The translations under genes and the position numbers were made by a program. The notes beneath the pieces are model-generated. The model searched no databases. It saw only the letters and a program-made list of their open reading frames with translations, and was not told the origin of the DNA. A stretch of 64,000 nucleotides of DNA from Homoserinibacter gongjuensis (GTDB lineage: Bacteria > Actinomycetota > Actinomycetes > Actinomycetales > Microbacteriaceae), in assembly GCF_030161875.1 (NCBI RefSeq), contig NZ_BSVA01000001.1, forward strand, positions 2,294,001-2,358,000, read 5' to 3'. This document shows, one piece after another, positions 1 through 9,846 of the stretch. Position 1 is the stretch's first letter. Every line of letters starts with the position of its first letter.

Positions 1-2248
1 GGCGGCGAGACCGCCCGCAGCGAGGTCCGCGAGCTGCGCCTCTACACCGGCGCGATCCCCGAGCCCGCGCCCCTCGTCGCCAACAGTATGGGAGCTCTCG
101 AGATGCCCATGCCGCCGACCGACCCCACGGACGAGGCGGCGTGGAAGGCGTACGAGATCGCCGCACAGGAGTACCTCGAGGCCGTGCAGAACACGAGTGG
201 CGACGCCATGTCGTTCGCGATGCAGGTCGGCGAGCTCGCCGAGGCCACCCGCAACAGCGACGAGGCATCCGTCGCCGCATGGCAGTCGCTGCTCGTCGCG
301 GCCGGTATCGCCGTCGGCTACGGCACGGATGCGGTCGAGGTCAGCGGCATGCAGGGCTCCGGAATCCCCATGACGGATGGCGAACTGCGCCTGCACGCGC
401 TGCTCGGCGCCTCGACGGTGCGGATGCCGCTGACCCAGCTGGCCGACGTCATCGGCGCCCTCGGCGTGTTCGACGAGACCGACCTCGCCGAGGCCCTCTA
501 CGCCGACCTTCAGAGCCTGCTCGCGACCGACTTCGGCATCGTCTTCACCGTTCTCGACCCCGAGGTCTTCACCACGCTCCACCACGGCAAGCCGCACACC
601 GTGCCGCTGGACGAGGTGACCGTGACGGGGGCGCAGGCCGCACTCATCCTGCGCCTGCTCTCGATCGACCTGCTGACGCTCGGCGACGAGAGCGGGGTGG
701 TGCCCGCCGGCGCCGACGAGGCACCGGTCGTGATCAGCACGGCCGGGTGGTCAGCGCGCGCCGCCGCCGACGGCCCATGTGGCACCGGTGAGGAAGCCCC
801 GTGGGAGGTGGAGGGTCGCCGCAACGTCGGCAAGGGGCTCGGTTGGAGCTTCGGCGAGCTCGTCGGGAATGTGCCCGGTTTCGATGGGCCCAAGCTCGCC
901 TACCAGTCGGCGCAGGCGGCGCTCGCGATCGCCTCGGTGATGGCGAAGATGGCCGCGATGCAGTCCACGTTCTCGATGGGCGGCGCACCGCTCGTGCGCA
1001 CCAAGGACCGCACGGCGGGGGAGCGGCGGGAGATCGCGATCGCCCTCAGCTACCCCACCGAGACGCTCGAGGACGTGCGCCAGTGCCTGTCCGCCCTGCT
1101 GGCGCCCCTCGGCATCGACCTGTCCGATCACCTGGGGGCGCCGCATCCGGGGTCGACGTCGAGCTCTACCAGAAGAACAACCGCCTGCAGCCCAGCACCG
1201 AGCGCGGCGGCACCGCGACCTATCGTCAGCAGACCGCCCAGAACGGCATCGCGACCTTCCCGGTGCTCGGGAAGCCCCAGGCGGAGCGTCTTCCCTCGGG
1301 AGCCGAGCCCGAGGAGGTGACGGCTCGCGTGCGGGCCGATGCCAACGTCGAAGGCTCCGACCTGATGAAGGATCTCGTCGCACTCGGTTGGGAGGCGCTC
1401 GGCAGGAGCATCCCGTCGATCCTCGCGAACGTCGCCGCCCGGATGAAGCTCGTGTCGTTCACCTGGGACGTGCCGGTGCGCGACTGGACCCTCGTCGCTG
1501 ACTTCGACGTCGTACTGAGCGGCACCATGTGGGGCCACTCGGGCATCAACACCGGCGGGGTATCGGAGAGTCCCTGCGGCACGTGGATGATGCACATGTC
1601 GACCACGGGTGAGGGCACCATCGAGTCGCAGACGCCCACCCGGGTCACCGCCCACTACCTCACCGAGCAGGTCGAGGGGCAGGCGGTCTCCGGGCTCGTG
1701 TTCTACCCGGCGGGCTCGAGCCCCGACGACGTCGCGATCGTCGAGGACGGCGCCGAGCTCGTGCACCTGGGCGTCGACTACTCGGTCACCAAGTCGGAGT
1801 CGGCGCCGGGGGTCGACCCGATGCCTGCGCACTACGAGGAGCCGGGGGTGGGCGGATGCGGCGACGGCGACGGCGGAGGCTCCGCGCCGCCCCAGCCCGA
1901 CTGCGGCCCGCGGCAGTACGCCGGAATCGCCACCCTGCTCGTGGCCGACGGCACTCTGCGGGTGCTCGCCGACCAGCCGAGCAGCCGCCCCTGGTCGGAA
2001 TGCGGATGGGCGATGCCGTTCGCCGACCCGCTGTCGCCTCCCAGCAGCATGAGCTCGTGCGCCTCGGCGGAACCCGGGGGCGGCCGCGTGCCATCCGTCG
2101 ACTCGGTGTTCAACGAGCGCGGGACGTTCGAGATCACCGGAACGCTCGCGTGTTCGCGCGACGGCCAGGAAGCCTGCAGCGCTTCACCTTCGACTGGACG
2201 CTCACGTTCTGTCGAGTCGTCGACGGCACCTCGGCGTGCCGCGCCTGA
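1..2248 (+). CDS. Large protein of unknown function, 5' end outside the window
   Basis: The frame is open from base 1, so the start lies upstream; the first internal ATG is at 88. About 749 codons are present after two frameshift repairs: the G run at 1134-1138 and near 2168. Both repairs join well-formed protein, and the frame then ends at TGA 2246-2248. The N-terminal half is acidic and Ala/Leu rich and looks alpha-helical. The C-terminal third is rich in Cys, Gly and Ser, with CGDGDGGGS around base 1856-1880 and several later Cys residues, which suggests an exported or cell-surface protein with disulfides. No signal peptide can be judged because the start is missing. I do not recognise the family. 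Confidence 0.7.
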
Positions 2249-2373
2249 GCCACCTCGCGACCACCCCTAGTTCTCGGAACTGGGGTGATTCGACAGGGTC
2301 CCACGGAGTCCCGCGGGGCCACACTGATGGCCGGCCGTCCACCGGCCGCACCACCACCTGAAGGAGTCCTCAC

Positions 2374-3885
2374 ATGTCCTCGCACCACCACGCGACGCGG
2401 CGAACAGCCGTCGCCGTCGCCCTGATCTCCGCCACCGCGGCCGCATTGAGCGGCTGCAACCTCCTGCCCACGGCGACGCCCAGCTCGGGAGCAGTCGACT
2501 TCGACGACGTGCAGTCCGCCACCGTCTACCTCAAAGGCCAGGGCACGTTCATCGAGCCGGGCACCACGTCGTCGTCCGAGTACGGCTGGGTCGGTTCCGG
2601 GTTCATCGTCGACGCATCCGGTCTCGCCATCACCAACAACCACGTCGTCGTCGGCGCCGGCACGCTCTCGGGCTTCCTCGGCGGCGACCCCGACGACGAG
2701 GTCAACGTGAAGGTACTCGGCGCATCCGAATGCCTCGACCTCGCCGTCGTGCAGCTCGAAGGCAAGAGCTTCCCGTTCCTCGGCTGGCACAAGGGCGAGA
2801 TCAAGACCGGCCTCGACGTGTACTCGGCCGGTTACCCCTTCGGCGCCGCCGAGGAGTTCACGCTCACGCGCGGCATCGTCTCGAAGAACGACTTCGCCTT
2901 CGACACGCAGTGGGCCTCGCTCGGTCAGGTCATCGAGCACGATGCGCGCATCCGCGGCGGCAACTCGGGCGGTCCGCTCGTCGATCCCGACGGGGCGGTC
3001 GTCGGCGTGAACTACGCCGGCAACGACTCGCTCGACTACAACTACGCCATCCACCGTGACGTCGTTCAGGATGCCTTCGAGGCCCTCTCGCAGGGCGAGC
3101 GCGTGTCGTCGATCGGTGTCAACGCGCGCGCGTGGCAGTCGGATGACGGCTCGCTTGCGGGCGTGTGGGTGCAGTCCGTCGAGGCGGGCGGGCCCGCCGA
3201 TGCGGCGGGCATCGAACCCGGCGACCTCATCTACAAGCTCGGCGGGGTGAGCGTCGGCACCGACGGCACGCTCGCCGCCTACTGCAAGGTGCTCGACACG
3301 CAGGGCGTCGACGGCACCATCGACGTCGACGTCTACCGTCCGTCGAGCGACGCGCTGCTCACCGGGCAGGTGAACGGCAAAGAGCTCAAGGTCACCGAGA
3401 CCGGCGTGTTCGGCGGCGGCACCAGCTCGAACTCGGGTGGCTTCACGACCGTCGAAGACGACAGCGGCGTGCTCTCGGTGAGCGTGCCGCGCGAGTGGAA
3501 CGACGTCAACGGCAGCAAGGCCAACGACGGCGCGCGCGACTGGTACAGCGTCTCCGCATCGGCCGACCTCGCGGGCTTCCAGTCGTCGTTCGCGACGGCC
3601 GGCATGCAGTTGCTCGCCACGGATGCGAACTACAGCACGGATGCGGCGCTCGCGCAGTTCGACTTCAGCAGTTCGTGCAGCGTCATCACCGCATCCGGAG
3701 ACTACGACGACGGCTACTACGCGGGTGTCTACAGCGAGTACGACTGCGACGGCACCTACGAGCTCGTGCTCGCCACCCAGGACACGTCAGGCACCGCGAC
3801 GGTCGTGCTCATCGCCCAGCTCGTGAGCGACTACGAGCAGGACACCGTGCTGTCGCAGCTGCTGAACACCTTCCAGCTGAGCTGA
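2374..3885 (+). CDS. HtrA/DegP-like S1C serine protease lipoprotein with PDZ domain
   Basis: This encodes a 503-residue envelope protease that probably degrades or senses misfolded exported proteins. An AAGGAG ribosome site lies 8 bases before the ATG. The N-terminus has twin Arg, a hydrophobic stretch and a lipobox ending in Cys28 (LSGC), so the mature protein should be lipid-anchored outside the membrane. The trypsin-like triad is visible: His90 in TNNHVV, Asp122 in LDLAVV and Ser198 in GGNSGGPL. A PDZ domain covers roughly residues 247-330. The C-terminal 150 residues are a Ser/Asp-rich domain I do not recognise. It is intact and convergent with the carboxypeptidase gene. Confidence 0.9.
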   Translation: MSSHHHATRRTAVAVALISATAAALSGCNLLPTATPSSGAVDFDDVQSATVYLKGQGTFIEPGTTSSSEYGWVGSGFIVDASGLAITNNHVVVGAGTLSGFLGGDPDDEVNVKVLGASECLDLAVVQLEGKSFPFLGWHKGEIKTGLDVYSAGYPFGAAEEFTLTRGIVSKNDFAFDTQWASLGQVIEHDARIRGGNSGGPLVDPDGAVVGVNYAGNDSLDYNYAIHRDVVQDAFEALSQGERVSSIGVNARAWQSDDGSLAGVWVQSVEAGGPADAAGIEPGDLIYKLGGVSVGTDGTLAAYCKVLDTQGVDGTIDVDVYRPSSDALLTGQVNGKELKVTETGVFGGGTSSNSGGFTTVEDDSGVLSVSVPREWNDVNGSKANDGARDWYSVSASADLAGFQSSFATAGMQLLATDANYSTDAALAQFDFSSSCSVITASGDYDDGYYAGVYSEYDCDGTYELVLATQDTSGTATVVLIAQLVSDYEQDTVLSQLLNTFQLS

Positions 3886-3887
3886 TC

Positions 3888-3932
3888 GGCGTCCGGGCAG
3901 GGTCGCCCGAGGACCGGCCCCGCCCGGACGCC
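3888..3932. terminator. Bidirectional hairpin between convergent protease and carboxypeptidase genes
   Basis: GGCGTCCGGGC (3888-3898) pairs perfectly with GCCCGGACGCC (3922-3932), an 11-bp stem with a 23-base loop. It starts two bases after the protease stop codon and sits before the end of the convergent gene, so it could end both transcripts. There is no T tract. Confidence 0.55.
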
Positions 3933-3971
3933 CCCTCATGTCCTCGGAAACCACCACCGGGCTGCCGGTCG

Positions 3972-5317
3972 TCACCCGTAGTCGGGGGCGGCCGGCAGCC
4001 CGAAGTACTCTTCGAGCGTCCGGACGCCGCGCTCGTGCATGTCGGTCGCCACGTCCACGCCGACGTACCGGAAGTGCCACGGCTCGTAGGTGTAGCCGAC
4101 GATCGGCTGCCAGCCGTCGCCGTAGCGCAGGATGAAGCCGTACTTCCACGAGTTCGCGGCGAGCCAGCGGCCTCCCGCGGTGTCGGCGAAGCAGCGCGCG
4201 AGGTTGCAGCCGGTGCCGTCGTCGAGGTCGACAGCGAGGCCGGTCTGATGCTCGGAGTTGCCGGGGCGCGCCGAATGGGTGTCGGCACCTGCGACCCCTT
4301 CGCGCGCGACGAAGCCGCTGTAGATGGTCTGCTGACGCGCGAAGCTGCGGTAGGCACTCGACATCCGCAGCGTGATGCCCTCGGCGGCCATGGCGGCCCG
4401 CATGCTCTCCAGGGGCCGAGCAGCTCCTGCCGCACCTGGGTCGCCCCGGGGATGCCCGACGGGGTGACAAGGCCCGGGGGCACATAGTCGGCCGCGAGGC
4501 CCCGGCGCTTGTTGACCACCGCGGTGAGCGACGCCGGATCGGACACGCGGACGCCGGTTCCGCCCGGGGTCGCGGGCGTGCGTGCCGCATCCGAGGATGC
4601 GATGACGGCGTCGACGGCCGAGCGGTAGGCGGCCAGGGTGTCGGCGAGGAGCGCCGGCTCGGCGTCGGGGAGGGCGTCGAGCTGGGCCTGCAGCGCGGCA
4701 CGCACGTCGTCCGCCGCATCCGACCGTTCGGCGAGCAGTGCTTCGCCCGTCGTCTGAGCGGCCGTGAGGTAGGTCGCGATCGCGGTCTCGAGATCCTCGA
4801 CGGCGCCCTCGATTCGCTCGGCCCGCTTCGTCGCGGTTTTCGCATCGTCGGCGTACAGCTCGGCCTGGCGGCGGAGAGCGGATGCGGTGGCGCCGTCGTC
4901 GTCCGGCTGCGCGACGATCTGGTCGCCGTACATGCCCTCGGCCTCGGCTTCGGCTTCGCGCACCTCGGCGGCATCGTCGCGCGCCCCCTGCAGTGCGGGG
5001 CGGGCGGCGTCGTCCAGGCCCGGTCCCGCGACGGCGAGGCCGGCATCCGCTGCGGTGATCACCTCGTCGAGAGAGCCGGTCGCGGCGTCGATGCGCCGAA
5101 CCGCGTCATCGAGTGCGCTCCGCGCCTCGGTCACGGCCTTCGCCGCCGCGCGGCGTTCATCGGCGGCCGCCTGCTGGGCGAGGCTCGTCGCGATGAGCAG
5201 TCCCGCTACGAGCGCGAGCACGAGTGCGACGGCCCCGCCCACGATGAGCAGGATGCGGGTGCGGCGGCTCAGTCGCGCGCGCCCTGGGCGCAGCGTGGGG
5301 GCGTCTGCCTCGGTCAC
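3972..5317 (-). CDS. Membrane-anchored M15B (VanY/LdcB-type) D,D-carboxypeptidase
   Basis: It trims D-alanine from peptidoglycan stem peptides outside the membrane. After one repair in the C/G run at 4412-4415 it reads 448 residues. One transmembrane segment lies at about residues 22-46. An Ala/Glu/Asp-rich, probably coiled-coil region at about 50-250 holds the enzyme away from the membrane. The C-terminal catalytic domain contains EHQTGLAVDL (the SxHxxGxAxD zinc motif) and EPWH, which supplies the catalytic Glu and third zinc His. The last residues and stop codon fall in a second hairpin, CGGGCTGCCGG 3958-3968 with CCGGCAGCCCG 3992-4002. Confidence 0.88.
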
Positions 5318-5347
5318 GCGGACGAGCCTAGGGGACAGGCGAGGCGT

Positions 5348-5835
5348 CTACGGCTCCAGCAGGGCCGTGAAGCGACCCTCGGGGTCGAGCGCGTGGGTGA
5401 TGGCATCCGAGATCTCGGTGAGCTGGCCGAGTTGCTCGCGGCTGAGGGAGTCGATGACGATGCGCCGCACGAGGTCGATGTGACCGGGGATGGCCCGCAC
5501 GAGTTCGCGGCGACCGTCGTCGGTCAGGCGCACGTTCGTGGCGCGGCGGTCATCGGGGTCGGGGACGCGCTCGACGACCCCGCGGTGTTCGAGACGGGTG
5601 ACGACGTGCGAGAGCCGGGGAGGGTCGCGTTCGTACCGGTGGCGAGTTGCGACATCCGCAACGTCTGGTCGGGTGAGAACCGCAGGAACGACAGCACGGC
5701 GAACTCGAAGTGCGTCATCCCGGAATCGCGCTGGAGCTGGGAGTCGAGCGCCCTCGGCAGCAGTTCGAGCATCGTCACGAGCGAGAGCCAGGCGGCGGAC
5801 TCCTCGGCGTCGAGGCGGGGTACGAGTCGGGTCAT
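5348..5835 (-). CDS. MarR-family transcriptional regulator
   Basis: A 162-residue winged-helix regulator after one repair at the G run 5617-5620, which restores ATLPRLSHVVTRLEHRGVVE, the typical MarR recognition helix and start of the wing (PDPDDRRAT). It is divergent from the oxidoreductase-like gene at 5921. The 85-base gap contains several GTTG/CAAC inverted repeats, so it very likely represses both itself and that gene. MarR proteins commonly respond to phenolics, oxidants or disulfide stress; the ligand cannot be told here. Confidence 0.88.
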
Positions 5836-5853
5836 GGAACCAGTGTACGGGGA

Positions 5854-5878
5854 ATAGTTGCAGCAACAACTATGTTGT
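5854..5878. promoter_or_regulatory. MarR-type operator cluster
   Basis: ATAGTTG (5854-5860) and CAACTAT (5867-5873) form a 7-bp inverted repeat with a 6-base spacer. It overlaps a second palindrome, ACAAC-TAT-GTTGT, at 5866-5878. A possible promoter for the gene at 5921 is TTGCAG (5858-5863) with TATCGT (5882-5887), 18 bases apart, so a bound repressor would cover the -35 box. Confidence 0.65.
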
Positions 5879-5920
5879 GCCTATCGTTGACGTAACAACC
5901 TTTTGGAAGGAATCCCCGCA

Positions 5921-6544
5921 ATGACCTCGATCAGCATCATCGGCGCCGGCAACATGGGCAGCGCCATCACGGGCATCGCCGCGAAGAGCGGCGCACAGGT
6001 TCAGGTGGTCGCACGCGACCTCGCCAAGGCGCAGGAGCTCGCCGGCAACACGGGTGCCACCGCGGCGACGTTCGGCGACGCGCTCACGGGCGACATCGTC
6101 GTGCTCGCCCTCCCGTTCCCGGCGATCGACGACGTCGTGAGCACCTACGGAGCCCAGCTCGACGGCAAGGTCGTGGTCGACATCACGAACCCCGTCGACT
6201 TCTCGAGCTTCGACGCGCTCGTCGTGCCGTCCGACTCGTCGGCGGCCGCGGTGATCGCCGAGAAGGTTCCCGGCGCACGCGTTGTGAAGGCCTTCAACAC
6301 GAACTTCGCCGCCACCCTCGCCACCGGATCGGTCGGCAGCGCGACCACGACGGTGCTCGTGGCCGGCGACGACCAGGGCGCGAAGGACGCCGTGATCGGC
6401 TTCGTGCGCGACGGCGGCCTGAACGCCGAAGACGCCGGCTCGCTCAAGCGCGCGCGTGAGCTCGAGGGTGTGGGCTTCCTGCAGCTGACGCTCGCCGCGG
6501 GCGAGAAGATCGGCTGGGACGCCGGCTTCGCCGTCGCCAAGTAA
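5921..6544 (+). CDS. NADPH-dependent F420 reductase-like / NADP oxidoreductase
   Basis: A 207-residue Rossmann protein of the F420H2:NADP+ oxidoreductase family (F420-dependent NADP reductase, COG2085). The N-terminus carries IGAGNMGSA, the GxGxxG dinucleotide site. VVKAFNT and the C-terminal region GVGFLQLTLAAGEKIGW match the family. Whether it uses coenzyme F420 or is only a NADP-binding relative is not decidable from sequence alone. The ATG at 5921 is chosen over an upstream in-frame start because GGAAGG lies just before it. It is divergent from, and probably controlled by, the MarR regulator at 5348-5835. Confidence 0.82.
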   Translation: MTSISIIGAGNMGSAITGIAAKSGAQVQVVARDLAKAQELAGNTGATAATFGDALTGDIVVLALPFPAIDDVVSTYGAQLDGKVVVDITNPVDFSSFDALVVPSDSSAAAVIAEKVPGARVVKAFNTNFAATLATGSVGSATTTVLVAGDDQGAKDAVIGFVRDGGLNAEDAGSLKRARELEGVGFLQLTLAAGEKIGWDAGFAVAK

Positions 6545-6551
6545 CCCTCAT

Positions 6552-6639
6552 TGTCGAGAATGCAGGAGAACCCGGGCGTGTCGACGGCGTGAGGCCCCGG
6601 ATGCCGGGGTGCCGCGCAAGCGCTCCTGCATTTTCGACA
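6552..6639. repeat. Intergenic long inverted repeat (TGTCGAGAATGCAGGAG stem)
   Basis: TGTCGAGAATGCAGGAG at 6552-6568 pairs with CTCCTGCATTTTCGACA at 6623-6639 with one mismatch. The 54-base loop is GC rich. It starts 8 bases after the stop of the oxidoreductase-like gene and may act as its transcript end. Confidence 0.7.
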
Positions 6640-6674
6640 TGGGGCGGCGTGAGAATCGCCCGAGCAGACAGACG

Positions 6675-6706
6675 AAAGGCCCCGCTTGTATACAAGCGGG
6701 GCCTTT
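6675..6706. terminator. Zero-loop 16-bp hairpin with TGTATACA at its centre
   Basis: AAAGGCCCCGCTTGTA (6675-6690) is followed at once by its exact reverse complement, then TTCG. The shape fits a terminator of the upstream gene. The centre, TTGTATACAA, is also a good GntR-type operator and repeats the 8-mer found just before the gntR gene. Confidence 0.65.
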
Positions 6707-6746
6707 TCGATGCGATCCGTCGCGTAACCGGGTTTCATTGTATACA
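6687..6746. promoter_or_regulatory. Paired TGTATACA operators for the GntR regulator
   Basis: The perfect palindrome TGTATACA occurs at 6687-6694 and again at 6739-6746, 52 bases apart centre to centre, about five helical turns. The second copy ends 8 bases before the GTG start of the GntR gene. FCD-type GntR dimers bind such short T/A-rich palindromes, so autoregulation of the prp operon is likely. Confidence 0.6.
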
Positions 6747-6754
6747 TTGAGAGA

Positions 6755-7429
6755 GTGACGATGGCGACGGGACGCGCGAGTGATCGCGCATACGAGACCC
6801 TGCGGCGCGAGATCCTGCAGTGGCGGCTCGCGCCCGGCACCGTGCTGGGCGAGGTCGAGCAGGCGACCCGTCTGGGCATCTCCCGCACACCCCTGCGCGA
6901 AGCGCTCTCCCGCCTCGCCGCCGACGGTCTCGTCGAGACGCAGACCGGCCGCGGTCTGGTCGTGGCGGCGGTCTCCCCGGATGCGGTGCGCGGCCTCTTC
7001 GAGCTGCGCGAGGCTCTCGAGACCGCGGCCGCCGCGCTCGCGGCCGAGCGCCGTGAGCCGACCGTGTTCGCCGAGCTCGCCGAGCGGTTCGACGGCGCCG
7101 CCGACCTCGTCGAGCAGGGCGATCTCGACGCCTACTACGCCCTCGTCGCGCGTTTCGACGACGCGATCGACGCGAGCCTCGACAACGCCTACCTCGTGGC
7201 GGCCCTGCGCGGAGTGCGCACGCACCTGCAACGCATCCGGCGCCTCGCCTACGACGACCCCGCCCGCCTCGTTCGCGCGGCCTCCGAGCATCGCACGATC
7301 GCCGAGGCCATCCGCGACGGCGAGGCCGAACTCGCCCGCACCGCGACCTACGTGCACTTGCGCGCCAGCCTGCGCCACATCCGATCCACCCCGCATCTCG
7401 ATGCGGCCCGACCGAAGGAGAGCCCGTGA
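6755..7429 (+). CDS. GntR-family (FCD-type) regulator of the methylcitrate genes
   Basis: A 224-residue repressor. Residues 8-70 form the winged helix ([16 protein letters not shown] and [16 protein letters not shown] are typical GntR helices). The rest is an all-helical FCD ligand domain. It begins with GTG; an in-frame ATG at 6761 is an alternative. Its stop overlaps the GTG of prpD (GTGA), so it is the first gene of the gntR-prpD-prpB-prpC transcript. The likely inducer is methylcitrate or a propionate-derived metabolite, by context. Two TGTATACA palindromes lie upstream. Confidence 0.88.
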   Translation: MTMATGRASDRAYETLRREILQWRLAPGTVLGEVEQATRLGISRTPLREALSRLAADGLVETQTGRGLVVAAVSPDAVRGLFELREALETAAAALAAERREPTVFAELAERFDGAADLVEQGDLDAYYALVARFDDAIDASLDNAYLVAALRGVRTHLQRIRRLAYDDPARLVRAASEHRTIAEAIRDGEAELARTATYVHLRASLRHIRSTPHLDAARPKESP

Positions 7430-8938
7430 AGCTCCACCCCGTCCGCACCTACCGCAGCGACGAGAACCTCGCGCGCGAAGACGAGCTCGCCTGGAAGATC
7501 GCACAGGTGGCTGCCGATCCGGTCGCCGTCGAGCCCGAGGTCGCCGAGATGATCGTGAACCGGGTGATCGACAACGCCGCCGTCGCCGTCGCCTCGCTCG
7601 CCCGCGGTCCGGTCGTCGCGGCCCGCGGTCAGGCGCTCGCGCGCCCCCAGGCGGATGCCCGCCCCGGTCACGCGGGCTCCCGCGTCTTCGGCGTCGATGG
7701 CGCGTATCAGCCCGAATGGGCCGCCTGGGCCAACGGCGTCGCCGTGCGTGAGCTCGACTACCACGACACCTTCCTCGCGGCGGAGTACTCGCATCCGGGC
7801 GACAACATCCCGCCGATCCTCGCCGTGGCCCAGCACGCCGGGGCCGACGGGGCGGCTCTCGTGCGCGGAATCGCCACGGGCTACGAGATCCAGATGGACC
7901 TCGTGCGCGCCATCAGCCTGCACAAGCACAAGATCGACCACGTCGCCCATCTCGGCCCGTCGGCCGCCGCGGGCATCGGCACGCTGCTCGGCCTCGCCCC
8001 CGAGGTCATCTACCAGGCGATCGGCCAGGCCCTGCACACGACCACCGCGACGCGCCAGTCACGCAAGGGCCAGATCTCCACCTGGAAGGCGCACGCCCCG
8101 GCCTTCGCCGGCAAGATGGCGGTGGAGGCGATCGACCGGGCGATGCGTGGCCAGACCTCGCCGGCGCCGATCTGGGAGGGCGAGGACGGCGTCATCGCGT
8201 GGCTGCTCGACGGCCCTGACGGCCGCTACAAGGTACCGCTACCCGAGGCGGGGAACCCAAGCGCGCCATCCTCGACAGCTACACGAAGGAGCACTCCGCC
8301 GAGTACCAGGCGCAGGCCTGGATCGACCTCGCCCGGAAGCTCGGCACCGAGCACCCCGAGCTGCGCAACCCGGATGCCGTGCGCGCGATCGTGCTGCACA
8401 CCAGCCACCACACGCACTACGTGATCGGCTCGGGTTCGGGCGACCCGCAGAAGTACGACCCGACGGCGAGCCGCGAGACGCTCGACCACTCGATCCCGTA
8501 CATCTTCACGGTCGCCCTGCAGGACGGTGCGTGGGATCACGTCGGCTCGTACGCCCCCGAGCGTGCCGCGCGGCCCGACACGGTCGCCCTCTGGCACAAG
8601 GTCACGACCGCGGAGGATCCGGAGTGGACCAGGCGCTACCACTCCGAGAACCCCGACGAGAAGGCATTCGGGGGCGCGTCGAGATCGAACTCGCCGACGG
8701 CTCGCGCATCGTCGACGAGATCGCCGTGGCCGACGCCCACCCGCTGGGCGCTCGGCCGTTCGTGCGCGCCGACTACGTCGGGAAGTTCCGCACCCTCGCC
8801 TCCGGCGTGCTCGCGGACGCCGAGATCGGGCGTTTCCTCGCTCTCGCCGAGCGGCTGCCCGAACTGACCTCTGCCGAGGTCGGCGAGCTCAACATCGTCG
8901 CGACCGGGTTGCCGGTCGCACCGGAAGGACTGTTCTGA
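7426..8938 (+). CDS. prpD: 2-methylcitrate dehydratase
   Basis: It dehydrates 2-methylcitrate to 2-methyl-cis-aconitate in the methylcitrate cycle that clears propionyl-CoA. Two repairs, in the G runs 8250-8253 and 8670-8674, give 504 residues, the normal PrpD (MmgE/PrpD family) length. Recognisable segments include [38 protein letters not shown], and the C-terminal lid [13 protein letters not shown]. The GTG start overlaps the regulator's stop, with AAGGAG 7 bases upstream. The stop overlaps the prpB start (TGATG), which implies translational coupling. Confidence 0.92.
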
Positions 8939-9845
8939 TGCTCCACGCGCAATCGACCGCATCCGCCAAGCGCCAGGCGCTGCGGGCACGCCTCGCATCC
9001 GGTGAACTCGTTCGCATGCCGGGCGCCTTCACCCCGCTCTCGGCGAAGCTCATCGAGGAGAAGGGCTTCGAGGGCGTGTACATCTCGGGGGCGGTGCTCT
9101 CGGCCGAGCTCGGGCTGCCCGACATCGGCCTCACGACCCTCACCGAGGTGGCGCAGCGCGGAGGGCAGATCGCGCGGATGACCGAGCTGCCGACCCTCAT
9201 CGATGCCGACACGGGCTTCGGGGAGCCGATGAACGTCGCGCGCACCGTGCAGGTGCTCGAAGACGCCGGTGTTTCGGGGCTCCACCTCGAAGACCAGGTG
9301 AACCCCAAGCGGTGCGGACACCTCGACGGCAAGGCGGTCGTCGACGAGGCCACCGCGCTCAAGCGCATCCGGGCCGCCGTCGAGGCGCGCCGCGACCCCG
9401 AATTCCTCATCATGGCGCGCACCGACATCCGCGGCGTCGAGGGCTCGACGCCGCGAAGGATCGTGCGAAGAAGCTCGTGGATGCCGGCGCCGATGCGATC
9501 TTCCCGGAGGCGATGGCCGACCTCGCCGAGTTCGAGGCTATCCGTGCGGCCGTCGACGTGCCGATCCTGGCGAACATGACCGAGTTCGGCAAGAGCGAGC
9601 TCTTCACGACGCAGCAGCTCGCGGATGTCGGCGTCAACATCGTCATCTTCCCGGTGTCGCTGCTGCGGCTCGCGATGGGGGCTGTCGAACGCGGCCTCGA
9701 CACGATCCTGGCCGAGGGGAGCCTCACGAGTCGCGTGCCCGAGATGCAGAGCCGTGCGAGGCTGTACGAACTGGTCGACTACGAGGGCTACTCGGAGTTC
9801 GACGCCGACGTCTACACCTTCGACCTGCGGAACAACAGGAGCTGA
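8938..9845 (+). CDS. prpB: 2-methylisocitrate lyase
   Basis: It cleaves 2-methylisocitrate to pyruvate and succinate. One repair at 9441-9443 restores GVEGLDAAKDRAKK and a 302-residue protein of the PEP mutase/isocitrate lyase fold. Seen motifs are YISGAVLSAELGLPDIGL, DADTGFGEP (metal-binding Asp) and the active-site loop LEDQVNPKRCGHLDGK, where the KRCGH signature holds the catalytic Cys. It lies between prpD and prpC with one-base spacing on each side. Confidence 0.93.
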
Positions 9846-9846
9846 C

